Shown here piece after piece: positions 11,764 through 22,286 of a stretch of 64,000 bases of DNA. The stretch spans positions 8,156,312 to 8,220,311 of the forward strand of contig NC_092675.1 in NCBI RefSeq assembly GCF_964355755.1, given 5' to 3'. Within the stretch, counting starts at the first letter, position 1, and each line of letters opens with the position of its first letter. Source of the DNA: Antedon mediterranea (lineage: Eukaryota > Echinodermata > Crinoidea > Comatulida > Antedonidae). Under the pieces are notes generated by a model. It was not told where the DNA came from. It searched no databases and saw only the letters and a list, made by a program, of their open reading frames with translations. Made by a program: the position numbers and the translations under genes.

Positions 11764-12056
11764 ATATGCAGACGGTAATGATTCTATTGGTGAACATAAA
11801 GACGATGAGAAAGACATCAACAGATTTAGTTCAATTGCGTCCATTTCATTATAGGTGAAACACGAATGTTTAGATTTCGCCATGGTACTACACGTGGAAA
11901 GAGACACAACATAAGTATTGAACCAGTAAATGTTGATCTTAAACACGGTAGCTTACTAATGATGAATTATCCAACTAACGAGTATTGGTACAATTCACTG
12001 CCTAAAACCCATCCATCAAACTACCAAGAATAAATCTGACATTTAGAAGATATTAA
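11764..12056 (+). pseudogene. ALKBH2: ALKBH2-like last exon, frameshifted and missing a metal-binding histidine
   Basis: After the acceptor TTTACTAG the text reads YADGNDSIGEHKDDEKD, matching the ALKBH2 dioxygenase core with the HxD metal ligands. A 2-base excess near 11851-11856 shifts the frame. Reading then continues as FRFRHG, LKHGSLLMMNYPTNEYWYNS. A second 1-base shift near 12015 precedes LPRINLTFRRY and TAA. The third metal ligand (human His236, in the WYHSLP motif) is Asn here; the 2-oxoglutarate-binding Arg in PRINLTFR is kept. Two shifts plus loss of an iron ligand argue for a pseudogene rather than assembly error alone. Its partner exon is at 1270-1464. Confidence 0.82.
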
Positions 12057-12560
12057 AAGATGAGAAAAGGTCAGGATTACTTTAGAACGCAAATTTTATT
12101 CGTAACAATTCATGAACAATTGTTCTAAAATGTAATAGTTATTACATGTATCTGTGTTTTATCAAAATGTAATGGTTACCTATACATTATTATTGGTGGC
12201 TGTCAAAAACTATTTTTAACAATTCGTTTCTTGTTAACTGTAATTGTATCCTCCTTTTTTATTTATTATAAATATTTTATTGTTGTGTTTGATTTAATTT
12301 TATGATTTTTAACTTTTCAGACAAACAAAAAATCAAACAAAAACACTCTAGGCCTGTACTAATAATGATGTATACGATCTTCTCTCTAACCCAGAGGTAG
12401 TGGTAAACGAGAAGAAAAAAAAACGTTGCAATTGCTGCCTTCACCTAGGCTACAGCTAGGTTGAAGTTGTATGAATTACTGTATTTGAACAATTACAGGA
12501 TCGTGTACTTTATTACGATACGGATTTATGTGTTTCCATTACTAATAAAACTAAGCCCTG
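12057..12560. other. AT-rich spacer
   Basis: Possible 3' flank of the ALKBH2 relic. Nothing coding is seen. Confidence 0.4.
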
Positions 12561-12833
12561 ATGAGTGACAACCATCGCTTGGCACACAAGACAAAAAAAA
12601 AACCATCGCTTGGTGATTATTTGGGTGAACTAACAAATGAAATAGATCCCAAAGACGATAAATATATTTCTTGCTTCGTCTCGGGTGGCCCAAAAAATTA
12701 CGTGTATAAATTAGATTCATGTAAAACTGTTTGCAAAGTCAAAGGTTTGACTTTAAATTTCAAAAATTCAAAGGAAGTCAATTTTGAAATAGTTAGTAGC
12801 ATGGTACGAGGAATCGGACCGAAAAAAAACTAA
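12561..12833 (+). pseudogene. DNA polymerase B C-terminal fragment (Polinton/Maverick-like)
   Basis: The 90-codon frame contains LGDYLGELTNEID, FVSGGPKNYVYK and CKVKGLTLNFKNS. This order is typical of the C-terminal thumb region of protein-primed type-B polymerases in Polinton/Maverick elements. The catalytic motifs upstream are absent, and a 12-bp ACCATCGCTTGG duplication around an A-run at 12569-12614 marks a disturbed 5' edge. No other Polinton gene (integrase, capsid, ATPase) was seen nearby, so this is an isolated relic. The element class is inferred from motif memory. Confidence 0.65.
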
Positions 12834-12865
12834 TCCTAACAAAATAACCCGTAGGCCTAAACCAA

Positions 12866-13155
12866 AATTTGTAAAAGTAGTTTCCCTATTTTAATTCATG
12901 GTAAATTTGTTTTTTTCGAATTAATTTAATTGTTTTCTTTTCTGTTGAATTTTTATTATTACGTTTGTAAAGTGTATTGCAATAGATTGGTTTAATGAAA
13001 TTAATTATGTTTTGGCTTAATTTATGTCAGTGTAAATTTGTAAAAGTAGTTTCCTATTTTAATTCATGGTAAATTTATTTCTTGACTTAATTTAATTTGT
13101 TTTCTTTTCTGTTAAAATATTATTATTATGTTTTGTAAAGTGTATTGCAATAGAA
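12866..13155. repeat. Tandem duplication of ~150-165 bp
   Basis: TTTGTAAAAGTAGTTTCC, TTTTAATTCATGGTAAATTT and GTAAAGTGTATTGCAATAGA occur in the same order in two adjacent copies (from about 12866 and about 13037), ending at the Helitron 5' terminus. Confidence 0.75.
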
Positions 13156-13336
13156 TGTGTATCTATATATAAATTTACGTAAGGGCAAAATTCGGTAAAT
13201 CGCGCGTTATTTCTAGAATGTTTACTCGATGGTATATAAAGTTGGTTCGTACTTTCGGTACTGATTTTAACCATCTGATGTAACCATGTTTACTAATTAA
13301 ACGATTTAGGTTCAACGATTTGCCCCAAATAGGGGT

Positions 13337-16300
13337 TCAAGTTCAAGTTCAAGTTCAAATTTATTGTCAAATACACAGTAAATGAAATTTGCCTTCCAAG
13401 GTTGAAATTACAATAAAAATAACAACAGTTAAAAACATACAATACTATACAATGGATAAGATAATATATAAGAAAATATGCTATGTATAAAACATTATGA
13501 ACAGTATAAATATTAAAATACTATATAAAGAATAAAATATAAAACGTCTCAAGTTATCTTTTAAATTGCTTGTTGTATTGCTTGATTGCACACGGAAGAA
13601 ATGATTTATTATGACGCTCAGTCTTCTTAATTGAAGGAATCATCCTTCCGGATCTACTGAAATTTATAAAGTTAAAAAGAGGATGAGACTGGTCGTTAAT
13701 TATACATTTTAGTTTTTTCTCCATAACCTTATCGCATATATCATGGATAGATGGGACGTTTGCACCTATTACCTTCTTAGCCATTTTGATTATTCTCTGT
13801 AATTTATTTGAGTTATTCTTAGATAAACTATTTAGCCATACAATACAGCAAAATGTTAATATGGACTGTATCATAGCCTGATGGAATAGAGACAGCGCAT
13901 CTCTGCCAATCTTAAAGTTTCTTAATTTCCTTAAGAAGTACAATCTTTGGTTTGCCTTCGCATAGACTTTGGCAGTGTTGGCGTTCCATGAAAGTTTTTC
14001 ATCTATCCATACTCCTAAATATTTATGTTCACTAGTTGTGCGGACATCATTATCTTTGATATTTAAAGGTATAAGTTGCCTCTTAATTTTACGAAAGTCA
14101 AACACAATTTCCTTTGTTTTATTTACATTAATACTTAGACAGTTCATATCACACCAGTTAATTATATTATTAACTTCAGTTCTATACGTGCTCTCATCAT
14201 TGTTTACAATTAAGCCTGTGATACAGGTGTCATCAGCAAATTTAACTATTTGACATGATTCACTTCTAAGGTCGCTTGTATATAATGTGAACAACAATGG
14301 AGATAACACGCATCCCTGTGGGGCACCGGTGTTTGAAACAATGATATCAGACAAAACATTATCAATTCTAACACGCTGGGTTCTGTTTTTCAAGAAATCT
14401 CTGATCCATAGACAAACAAAAGGATTAACATTCATACTAACTAATTTATCAAGAAGTATGTTTGGTTTCATTGAATTGAAAGCCGAAGAAAAATCTAAAA
14501 ATAACGTCCTTACATATTGCCTAGGTTTATCCAAAGTTTCATAGATTGGATGCAAGAGGGTAGTTATTGCATCGTCGACACCTCTATTACTACAGTATGC
14601 AAACTGATTATTATCAACAAAAGGCAACGTTTCTTTAATCAATACATCTTTAAATAGCCTCTCAAAGCACTTTGTAATAATTTGGGTTAGAGCAACAGGA
14701 CGATAATCATTTAATATTTTCGGCTTAGGTACTTTATTTATTGGGGCTATTATTGAATACTTCCACATGCATGGGACACAAGAAGAGCTTAACGACCAGT
14801 TAAATAATCTACAAAAGATAGGCGCAAGTTGTTTATAGCATGACTTTAAAATATTGCCAGTTAGTTTATCTGACCCAGCTGCTTTATTTGGCTTAACACC
14901 CTTAAATACTTTCTCAACTGAAAGCAGATCAAATTCAGGTACATCAGATTTGGTTGTATTTAACTCTAGGTTCAGTTTAACATCATTATCATTAGTATTA
15001 TTAATTTGGTCATCATTATCAAATCTGTTAAAAAATATATTCAGTTTATTTGCAAAGTCCAATGGGCGGGATCCGGATGGAACTATTGTTGTGTTCTGCC
15101 TTTTTGCGTTTCCAATAACTTTCTTTAATCCATTCCATGCTTGCTTGGGGTTACCGCTATCAAAATCATTCTTTATTTTCTCTCCAAATTTGCGTTTGGC
15201 ATCATTAATTCGCTTTTTCATTAACTTCTGAATACGCTTCTTTTCCATAACATCATTATTGCGGACAGCTTGTTGTTTTTGCTGTAAAAGTTCTCGGATA
15301 TCCTTAGTGACCCATGGTTTACTATTTGGATAAATTTTTATTTCCTTCTTTTTAATGATGCTAGACTCACAAAAATTAATATATTCAACAATTGTTTCCA
15401 TAGTGGCGTCAATAGAATCTGTATTCATAAACACATCCCAATTCGTAGCTTCAAGACATCCTTTAAATTCCTCCATACTATCATTTGTCCACACTTTGAT
15501 TTCCTTGACCATTGGTTTACTTTGTTTTAACTTTTGTTTATAAGCTGGTATTAAATGAATCATCTTGTGATCTGATTTACCAAGACCTGCCTTAGGCGAC
15601 GACTTGTACGCGTTCTTTATGTTGCCGTAACAACAATCAAGTATTTTGTCACCGCGTGTGGGAAAGTCTACGTACTGATAGTAATTCGAAACCTTCTTGA
15701 GGTCGCACGAGTTAAAGTCACCAGTGACTAACTTAACAGCATCAGGGGATTCTGTGTCCAGCTCACTTAATATGGTTTGAATGTCAGATGCAGCTACTTT
15801 CATATCAGCTCTCGGGTGGATGTAGACTACTGTGACAAAAATGTTATTGAACTCGCGAGGAAAATAAAATGGACGAAGCGAAACAGTAATGAGTTCATAG
15901 TTAGTAGTACACCGCCGATATTTCACCGTAACATTGTTGCACCATAGACTGTTGACAAAAACGCAAACACCGCCTCCAATGGATTTTCCAGAGTCTAGTG
16001 TTCGGTCAGACCTTTCACATGAGAATCCATCGATGTTTGTATCAAACTCAGAATCAGTATCTGTAAACCATGTCTCAGACATACATATCAAATTTGCATC
16101 ACGATAATCCTTGAGATAAAGGGTGCATGCTTTCAACTCATCCAGTTTATTGCGGAGTGATTGAGCATTCCCTGTTAGTATAGAGGGTAGCGGAGCAGAA
16201 AACTTACGGCGTTTAAGTCTAGCTTTAAGACCACCTCTTCTCCCTCGTTTCCTATTTTTGATCTGCGCTCCTAACGTGTCAGTGTCAGTGGCACTAGGCC

Positions 16301-16594
16301 TAGATCTACGTTGCACGCCGGGTAACGCAGGTCGGAGTTGAATGAGCTCCTCGCGGCTATACGTGATGTAGCGGGGTGGGTAACTCGGCCTAGGTGGTAC
16401 CGTCGACAAACAACTACCAATTCCATCGAAAACCAACAGAAACCAGAGCTCGAAACACGATATAACTATACTTAGATACATAATGAAAGTAAAAATAAGG
16501 CAACTGGATACAAAAATATCACCGAAACAACAAATTTAAGACGATATAACAAGACAATTTCCGAACCTTGGTGGTCGCCCTCAGTGTAGCGCCC
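13337..16594 (-). mobile_element. Rex1/Babar-like LINE, nearly complete
   Basis: A minus-strand retrotransposon sits inside Helitron copy 1. Its 3' end (low coordinate) carries a TTGAAC tandem tail, seen on the plus strand as four GTTCAA units at about 13335-13358. Its 5' part is GC-richer than the surroundings. Short microsatellite tails rather than poly-A are typical of CR1/Rex-type LINEs. The Helitron text on both sides places the junctions within a few bases. Confidence 0.85.
13554..16481 (-). CDS. LINE endonuclease/reverse transcriptase polyprotein, intact ORF
   Basis: The 975-aa ORF has no internal stop. The AP-endonuclease domain spans about residues 100-310: N105 in TGNAQSLRNKL, E136 in SETWF, GDFN at 254-257 and SDH at 303-305. 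Reverse transcriptase spans about 525-830: KAAGSDKLTG, DYRPVALT, FLDFSSAF (661-668), GAPQGCVLSPLLFTLYTSD (719-737) and FADD (748-751). A conserved C-terminal region (to NKSFLPCAIKQYN) follows. It would nick target DNA and reverse-transcribe its RNA there. There is no ORF1. The first ~100 residues are basic and Ser/Pro-rich, so the true start may differ, but the frame closes upstream at 16538. All catalytic residues seem present, so this copy may be active or very young. Clade by motif style only. Confidence 0.92.
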   Translation of the reverse strand: MYLSIVISCFELWFLLVFDGIGSCLSTVPPRPSYPPRYITYSREELIQLRPALPGVQRRSRPSATDTDTLGAQIKNRKRGRRGGLKARLKRRKFSAPLPSILTGNAQSLRNKLDELKACTLYLKDYRDANLICMSETWFTDTDSEFDTNIDGFSCERSDRTLDSGKSIGGGVCVFVNSLWCNNVTVKYRRCTTNYELITVSLRPFYFPREFNNIFVTVVYIHPRADMKVAASDIQTILSELDTESPDAVKLVTGDFNSCDLKKVSNYYQYVDFPTRGDKILDCCYGNIKNAYKSSPKAGLGKSDHKMIHLIPAYKQKLKQSKPMVKEIKVWTNDSMEEFKGCLEATNWDVFMNTDSIDATMETIVEYINFCESSIIKKKEIKIYPNSKPWVTKDIRELLQQKQQAVRNNDVMEKKRIQKLMKKRINDAKRKFGEKIKNDFDSGNPKQAWNGLKKVIGNAKRQNTTIVPSGSRPLDFANKLNIFFNRFDNDDQINNTNDNDVKLNLELNTTKSDVPEFDLLSVEKVFKGVKPNKAAGSDKLTGNILKSCYKQLAPIFCRLFNWSLSSSCVPCMWKYSIIAPINKVPKPKILNDYRPVALTQIITKCFERLFKDVLIKETLPFVDNNQFAYCSNRGVDDAITTLLHPIYETLDKPRQYVRTLFLDFSSAFNSMKPNILLDKLVSMNVNPFVCLWIRDFLKNRTQRVRIDNVLSDIIVSNTGAPQGCVLSPLLFTLYTSDLRSESCQIVKFADDTCITGLIVNNDESTYRTEVNNIINWCDMNCLSINVNKTKEIVFDFRKIKRQLIPLNIKDNDVRTTSEHKYLGVWIDEKLSWNANTAKVYAKANQRLYFLRKLRNFKIGRDALSLFHQAMIQSILTFCCIVWLNSLSKNNSNKLQRIIKMAKKVIGANVPSIHDICDKVMEKKLKCIINDQSHPLFNFINFSRSGRMIPSIKKTERHNKSFLPCAIKQYNKQFKR

Positions 16595-19163
16595 GGTGTT
16601 TCGTGGTCGTGGTATGCACTGTCTAATGGATGTCCAACTTGAAAAATACCCACAGACAATAATGCGAGGATGCTTCGCATTTTCCTATCTCTTCCTACGA
16701 TAATTGTTTTTAATAGCTGAAAACCGGTTGAACAGCTCGAGTACAGCATCATAATGTTGAAGACAGGCCGATTTTCTTTGAAAAATACTATTTTGATAGA
16801 TTTAATATACGTTTATACAAATGTTTTGATCTGCGATAAATGGAACATTACAATCTCTTCTGTTCCACAAGTGTCTATTCCCTCAGGCGTCGTAAAGACA
16901 AGTACAGTCATAACAGAAATTCGATACATTTTTTTCCAATCTGTGGAATCTTTTTTTTAACGCATAATGAGCTAGCCTTTCCAGTCGCCGTCTATTATAT
17001 ACAATCAACTTTATTATTGCAGCTAAACCACCACCAACACCACCACCCTTCCCTCACTGGCATGAGTAGCGTTGTAGAGCCAGTAGAGGACAGCCCTACA
17101 GTACGAAGGATCAGTACATGCCCTAAACGCAGAACAACTTTGGTGGTTAGAAAACAACTTAAGTATGAATTGGCTCTATGAAACAATTGACCATTAGGCC
17201 TACTAATTAATTTGTGAGTTATATAATTATTTATTGACGATTGAAGCGAATTTACGATTTGCCCCGAATAGAGGTGTTTACTTTATTACTGACAGTTCCT
17301 TCTGAACGTTTGTAATAATGTAACTTCAAAAAAATATAAACGTCGTATTAGTGATGTATCGTTACATGTACTGTACTATTTCAATCGACTATGACGGTGA
17401 CAGTTTCAACAAAGTATTAAATCGCAATGTTTTACTGTGTTTAGTGGTATATTATTTGTAAAACATGAAAACAATTAATATTTCGTTACTAAATCGATAA
17501 AGAATATATTTAAAAATTGTTCGTCTTTGCACCCATCCTCTTCCCCATCCCTCAACCCTAATGTTAGTACAAAACACAAATTCAGTTTGTTTCTTATTTT
17601 GTGACAAGTTTCTTTTAGTAAGTAATTCACAGGGTGCTAATTTTAGTTGAGTACATAAATCACCGTGTCTATTTATTCGTTCCTGTAAACGACATGTATT
17701 ATTGTCCTGCATGTACATATTTGAAGTCGCCAGTTTTTTTAACGCTGAAATTACTATGTATTCGAGAACCATCTGTGGGCACGACCTAGATGGTACGCGA
17801 GCGAAGAGAGCGTACCACCATCTAGTCATATATAAATTTATGTACGGGCAAAATTCGATAAATCGAGATTAATTTCCAGAAGTTTTACTCGATGGTATAT
17901 AAAGTTGGTTCATACTTTCGGTACTGATTTTAACCACCTGATGTAACCCTGTTTACTAATTAAATTGAGTTAGATAATTAGTTATTGAAGATTAAAACGA
18001 ATTTAGGTTCAACGATTTGCACAAAATATAAATTTATGTAAGGGCAAAATTCGATAAATTGAGGTTAATTTCCAGAATTTTTACTCGATGGTATATAAAG
18101 TTGGTTCATACTTTCGGTACTGATTTTAACCACCTGATGTAACCCTGTTTACTAATTAAATTGAGTTAGATAATTAGTTATTGACGATTAAAACGAATTT
18201 AGGTTCAACGATTTGCACCAAATAGGGGTGTTTTCCGATCGTGGTATACACTGTCTAATGGATGTCCATCTTGAAAAATACCCGCCACAAAAATGCGAGG
18301 AGGCTTCGCATTTTCCTATCTCCTCCTACGATAATTGTTTTTAATAGCTGAAAACCGGTTGAACAGCTCGAGTACAGCATCATAATGTTGAAGACAGGCC
18401 GATTTTCTTAAAAAAATACCATTTTGATATACAATATACATTTATACAACTGTTTTGATCTGTGATAAATAGAACATTCCAATCTCTGTTCCACAAGTGT
18501 CTATTCCCTCAGGCGTCGTAAAGATAAGTACTGTACAGGCATAACAGAAATTCGATCCATTTTATCCAATCTGTGCTGCAGAGGTTGGATATAGGTATTT
18601 TTTTAACGGATAATGAGCTAGCCTTTCCAGTCGCCATCTATTATGTACATTGATTGATGGAAAGTGCCTGTTTCCAGTCACCTTTAGGGTCAAATCTATT
18701 ATTTTAACTGCTCCCTTGTGTATAAAAGAGAGAAAATAGTGACTTATAAGTTTTACTGCATGTCCTATTATTAACAAAACTGACACCAGTTTTTTACACC
18801 AATAGACAATCAGATGGGCAGGAATTTGGCTTGGTAGGGATCTACATCTGAATATTGTAGCAGAGAGATATAATTATAGTTCACTATATCTTTTGATTAT
18901 AGATACCTGAAATAACTTTAGTTAGGAGTTGAATGGAATACAAAGATTATAAAGTGTTATTAAAAGTCATAATCAATCAAATATATTATATATTTATATA
19001 TAATTATAGATAAACAGGTTGTTTATTTATTATTATTAATCCCATTGGGGCTACTAGTGACCTACATGGGGGTACTGTACAGTACAGCCACAGGACAATT
19101 AACATTCTTGGTTTGGTGACCAGTGAATACACTTGCTTTTAGCACAGTTCAGATAAAATCAGA

Positions 19164-19298
19164 ATGGCAAAATTAAAATTGTCTACAGAACTAATTGATT
19201 ATTATCGGGAAGAAGAAGAAGTGTTATGGAATATTCTGATGCCAGAATATAAGGACAGAGATAAACGAAAAGCGGCGTTAAATAAGAATAGAAAATAA
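19164..19298 (+). CDS. Short ORF resembling the start of a MADF/Myb-SANT domain, carried by a Helitron
   Basis: The 44-codon ORF begins MAKLKLSTELIDYYREEEEV and continues LWNILMPEYKDRDKRKAALN. The pattern LI..Y....LW....P.YKDR..R..A is that of the N-terminal half of MADF-type DNA-binding domains. It is too short to be a complete domain (~80-90 aa). Copy 1 lacks this segment, so it may be a captured host exon. The match rests on pattern recognition only. Confidence 0.4.
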   Translation: MAKLKLSTELIDYYREEEEVLWNILMPEYKDRDKRKAALNKNRK

Positions 19299-19613
19299 CC
19301 CTAAACCAACTTAAATATGAATTGGCTCTAATCTAAGAAACAATTCAAAACCATTAGACCTACTTATTAAATTAAGTTAGATAATTATTTATTGAGGATT
19401 AAAGCGAATTTACGATTTTCCCCGAATATAGATGTTTACTTTATTACTGACAGTTCCTTCTGAACGTTAATATTAATTAATAATCTAATTACTGTACAAA
19501 AAAATATAAACGTCGTATTAGTGATGTATCGTTATATGTACTGTACTATTTCAATCGACTATATGGTGACAGTTTCAACAAAGTATTAAAAAGCAATGTT
19601 TTACTGTGTTTAG

Positions 19614-19678
19614 TCATGGATGTATAAATACCTCCATGGTTTAGTCAGGGAGTTGTTAATCTAATAACAACTCCCTGG
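19614..19678. repeat. Two adjacent mini-hairpins, each bounded by TTTAG
   Basis: Relative to copy 1 (GTGTTTAGTGG), Helitron copy 2 has two inserts. CATGGATGTATAAATACCTCCATG and CAGGGAGTTGTTA...TAACAACTCCCTG are near-perfect or perfect palindromes. TTTAG stands before, between and after them (19609, 19640, 19679). Confidence 0.75.
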
Positions 19679-20072
19679 TTTAGTGGTATATTATTTGTAA
19701 AACATGAAAACAATTAATATTTCGTTACTAAATGGATAAAGAATATATTTAAAAATTGTTTGTCGTTGCACCCATCCTCTTCCCTATCCCTCAACCCTCA
19801 TGTTGCATACAAAACACAAATTCAGTTTGTTTCAAAACAATTGGTCTTATTTTGTGACAAGTTTCTCTTTCGGAAGTAATTCCCAGGGTGCTAATTTTAG
19901 TTGAGTACATAAATCACCGTGTCTATTTATTCGTTCATGTAAACGACATGTATTATTGTCTTGCATGTACATTTGAAGTCGCCAATTTTTTAACGCTGAA
20001 ATTACTATGTATTCGAGAACCACTGTGGGCATGACCTAGATGGTACGCGAGCGAAACGAGCGTACCATCTAG

Positions 20073-20600
20073 TCTATATATAAATTTACGTAAGGGCAAA
20101 ATTCGGTAAATCGCACGTTACTTCTAGAATGTTTACTCGATGGTATATAAAGTTGGTTCGTACTTTTGGTACTGATTTTAACCACCTGATGTAACCCTGT
20201 TTACTAATTAAATTGAGTTAGATAATTAGTTATTGACGATTAAAACGAATTTAGGTTCAACGATTTGCCCCAAATAGGGGTGTTTTCCGATCGTGGTATA
20301 CACTGTCTAATGGATGTCCATCTTGAAAAATACCCGCCACAAAAATGCGAGGAGGCTTCGCATTTTCCTATCTCCTCCTACGATAATTGTTTATTTTCTT
20401 TAAAAAGATACTATTTTGATAGATTTAATATACGATTATTAATGTATTGATTGCGATAAATGGAACATCCCAATCTCTCAGTCTGCCAGAGTTTGGTTTA
20501 ACACAAGTAGGTAAATTTATGAGCCCATGGTTTAACACATACGGTAGGTAAATATATGGGCCCTTTGAGAATAAACTTGAACAATACTATAAATACTTAT
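20073..20600 (+). mobile_element. Non-autonomous Helitron, copy 3, 3'-truncated
   Basis: It starts TCTATATATAAATTTACG right after the CTAG of copy 2 and follows copies 1 and 4 to about 20600. A ~45-bp internal deletion removes the AATAGCTGAAAACCGG text. The word GTTTAACACA.GTAGGTAAAT is duplicated at about 20496 and 20532. No terminal hairpin follows. Confidence 0.65.
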
Positions 20601-22286
20601 TACCTATTTTTGTCGGGAAATGTATAAAACAAGAAATATTTCTTACAAAAAACGCTGCTCGCTTATTGAAAAATATTTTTTATTTCAATTGTTTTTGAAT
20701 GTGTCGTTTTATTGTCACATAATAGTTATTTTACCTGAAAAAATGTAATTTAAAGCAACAAATACTTAAATTGTCTGTCAGACAATGGTTTTTGGGTTTC
20801 TTTTCTTTTTTTATGTGAATAAATATTATTTTTTTGTTACAGAAGTTAATACTCAATTTCTGTCACTTTAGTTAATTCTATTGCTAAGGTCAAATCTTGG
20901 GGTCATTTCATCACCCTAGATATTTCAATTGTGAAGTATCCTATTACAAACACAAACTTTAATGGACTGTTTCGATAATAATTCAATGAATATCTGACAG
21001 TGAATATACCAGAAATGCTTAGGGATTTGTAATTTTAGCGTGACATGTCCTAATAGACTCTTTCCCAGACGTTTTGTGGGTCTACTGTAGCAGCTGGAAT
21101 CAATAAATCATAGTGGAGTTTCCATTTTCACAAAACTGTCTGTCCTTAGAACTATAACTGCTGCTTGCTTTAGCTTCTGATTGAGTAGTCCTAATGGGAC
21201 GTAGCGGGTTAGAGCAGCAGCGTGAAAAATTGTTTAAGGAAATTGTAACATATAGAAACTAATTTTGTCAAGAAATGTGTACGATAAATTTATTTGTGTC
21301 GAGAAATTTACAACATAAAATTATAATTTGTCAAAAAATGTACGGAACCGAATGCAATTTTTAATCCTTAGTATAGTGAAGAGATTTTATAAAAAAAAAG
21401 TGTCTTCGTGATGATATGAAGGACTGAACGGAAATTAATGATTGCAGATTAGACATATAGAAATGATTTGAAATTGGAAATCCACATGATCAAATAAAAG
21501 AAATACACCGTTCCGACAGAAGCTAATGACAATTACAAGAGATGACACAGTGTGCATATAGTAAATACCGAGTAACATAATTAAGTTTTGTCAAGAAAAT
21601 TTCAAAAACAAAAAATAATAATAATAATTAAATGTACTACACTGAATTTACTTTGTACGTTTATTTAATTTAGGCCTAATTAGGTTTGTTGTTTATTTAT
21701 AATTGTAAAAAAAAACATACGATTAAAACAACTGTAAACAAATAATGATTCATAACAATAATTTTGTAAAGAAATTTGTTACATACAATTATATTGCAAA
21801 TAATTAGTTGCATAAATTAATTTTATCAAACGTATGTAACATAAAGAATTATGTTGTTAAAAAAAAATAGTTTGTAATTCTGTTTATTTGCTCAGTAGTT
21901 CGTTTAAGTTTTTAAGTATTATTTGTGTAGGCCTAATATTCTTGTAAATAAGAAAACATTTTTTTAACCTTTGTAATTATTTTGTAAATATCATTTGTGT
22001 AATTTTTTTTTTGTAATTAATATAATTTATTTATACTTTTTGCGCCGAAATAATTGAAATTAAATATCATTATTTGCTTATAAATTTAATTGTGATTATA
22101 GATTTTATCTTTATTTAGGATGTCGATTAATCAGAATCAGAAACTTGTCACATAAGAAACAAAAATTGTCATGAAATTCATTGCATAAATGATTTATCAA
22201 GTATCTTTTTAAATAAATTTTATTTTATCTTTAAATTTGATATATAAAAACATGTCAAGATACTTTTATATATATAAAAAAATCAG
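20601..22286. other. AT-rich non-coding sequence
   Basis: No ORF over 60 codons and no recognised repeat. Stretches such as TTTGTCAAGAAAT and TGTAACATA recur loosely (about 21240-21850), but not as a clean array. Confidence 0.4.

Larger units (their letters stand above)
13162..17825 (+). mobile_element. Non-autonomous Helitron, copy 1 (split by a LINE)
   Basis: The 5' end is TCTATATATAAATTTACG after a host A at 13161. The 3' end is a GC-rich hairpin, CTAGATGGTACGC...GCGTACC(ACC)ATCTAG, ending CTAG at 17825 as Helitron 3' ends do (CTRR). No Rep/helicase ORF is present. The LINE at 13337-16594 interrupts the text between AATAGGGGT and GTTT.CG; uninterrupted copies at 18230 and 39760 show the joined sequence. 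Positions 17020-17181 hold a GC-richer open frame, SLTGMSSVVEPVEDSPTVRR and onward to KYELAL, possibly captured sequence. Confidence 0.75.
17826..20072 (+). mobile_element. Non-autonomous Helitron, copy 2, directly abutting copy 1
   Basis: It begins TCATATATAAATTTATG immediately after the CTAG of copy 1. It ends with a perfect 13-bp-stem hairpin, CTAGATGGTACGC/GCGTACCATCTAG (20036-20072). The 5' ~200 bp is duplicated internally (17826-18023 and 18026-18222). Most of copy 1's interior is recognisable here, with lesions at different sites. Confidence 0.75.
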
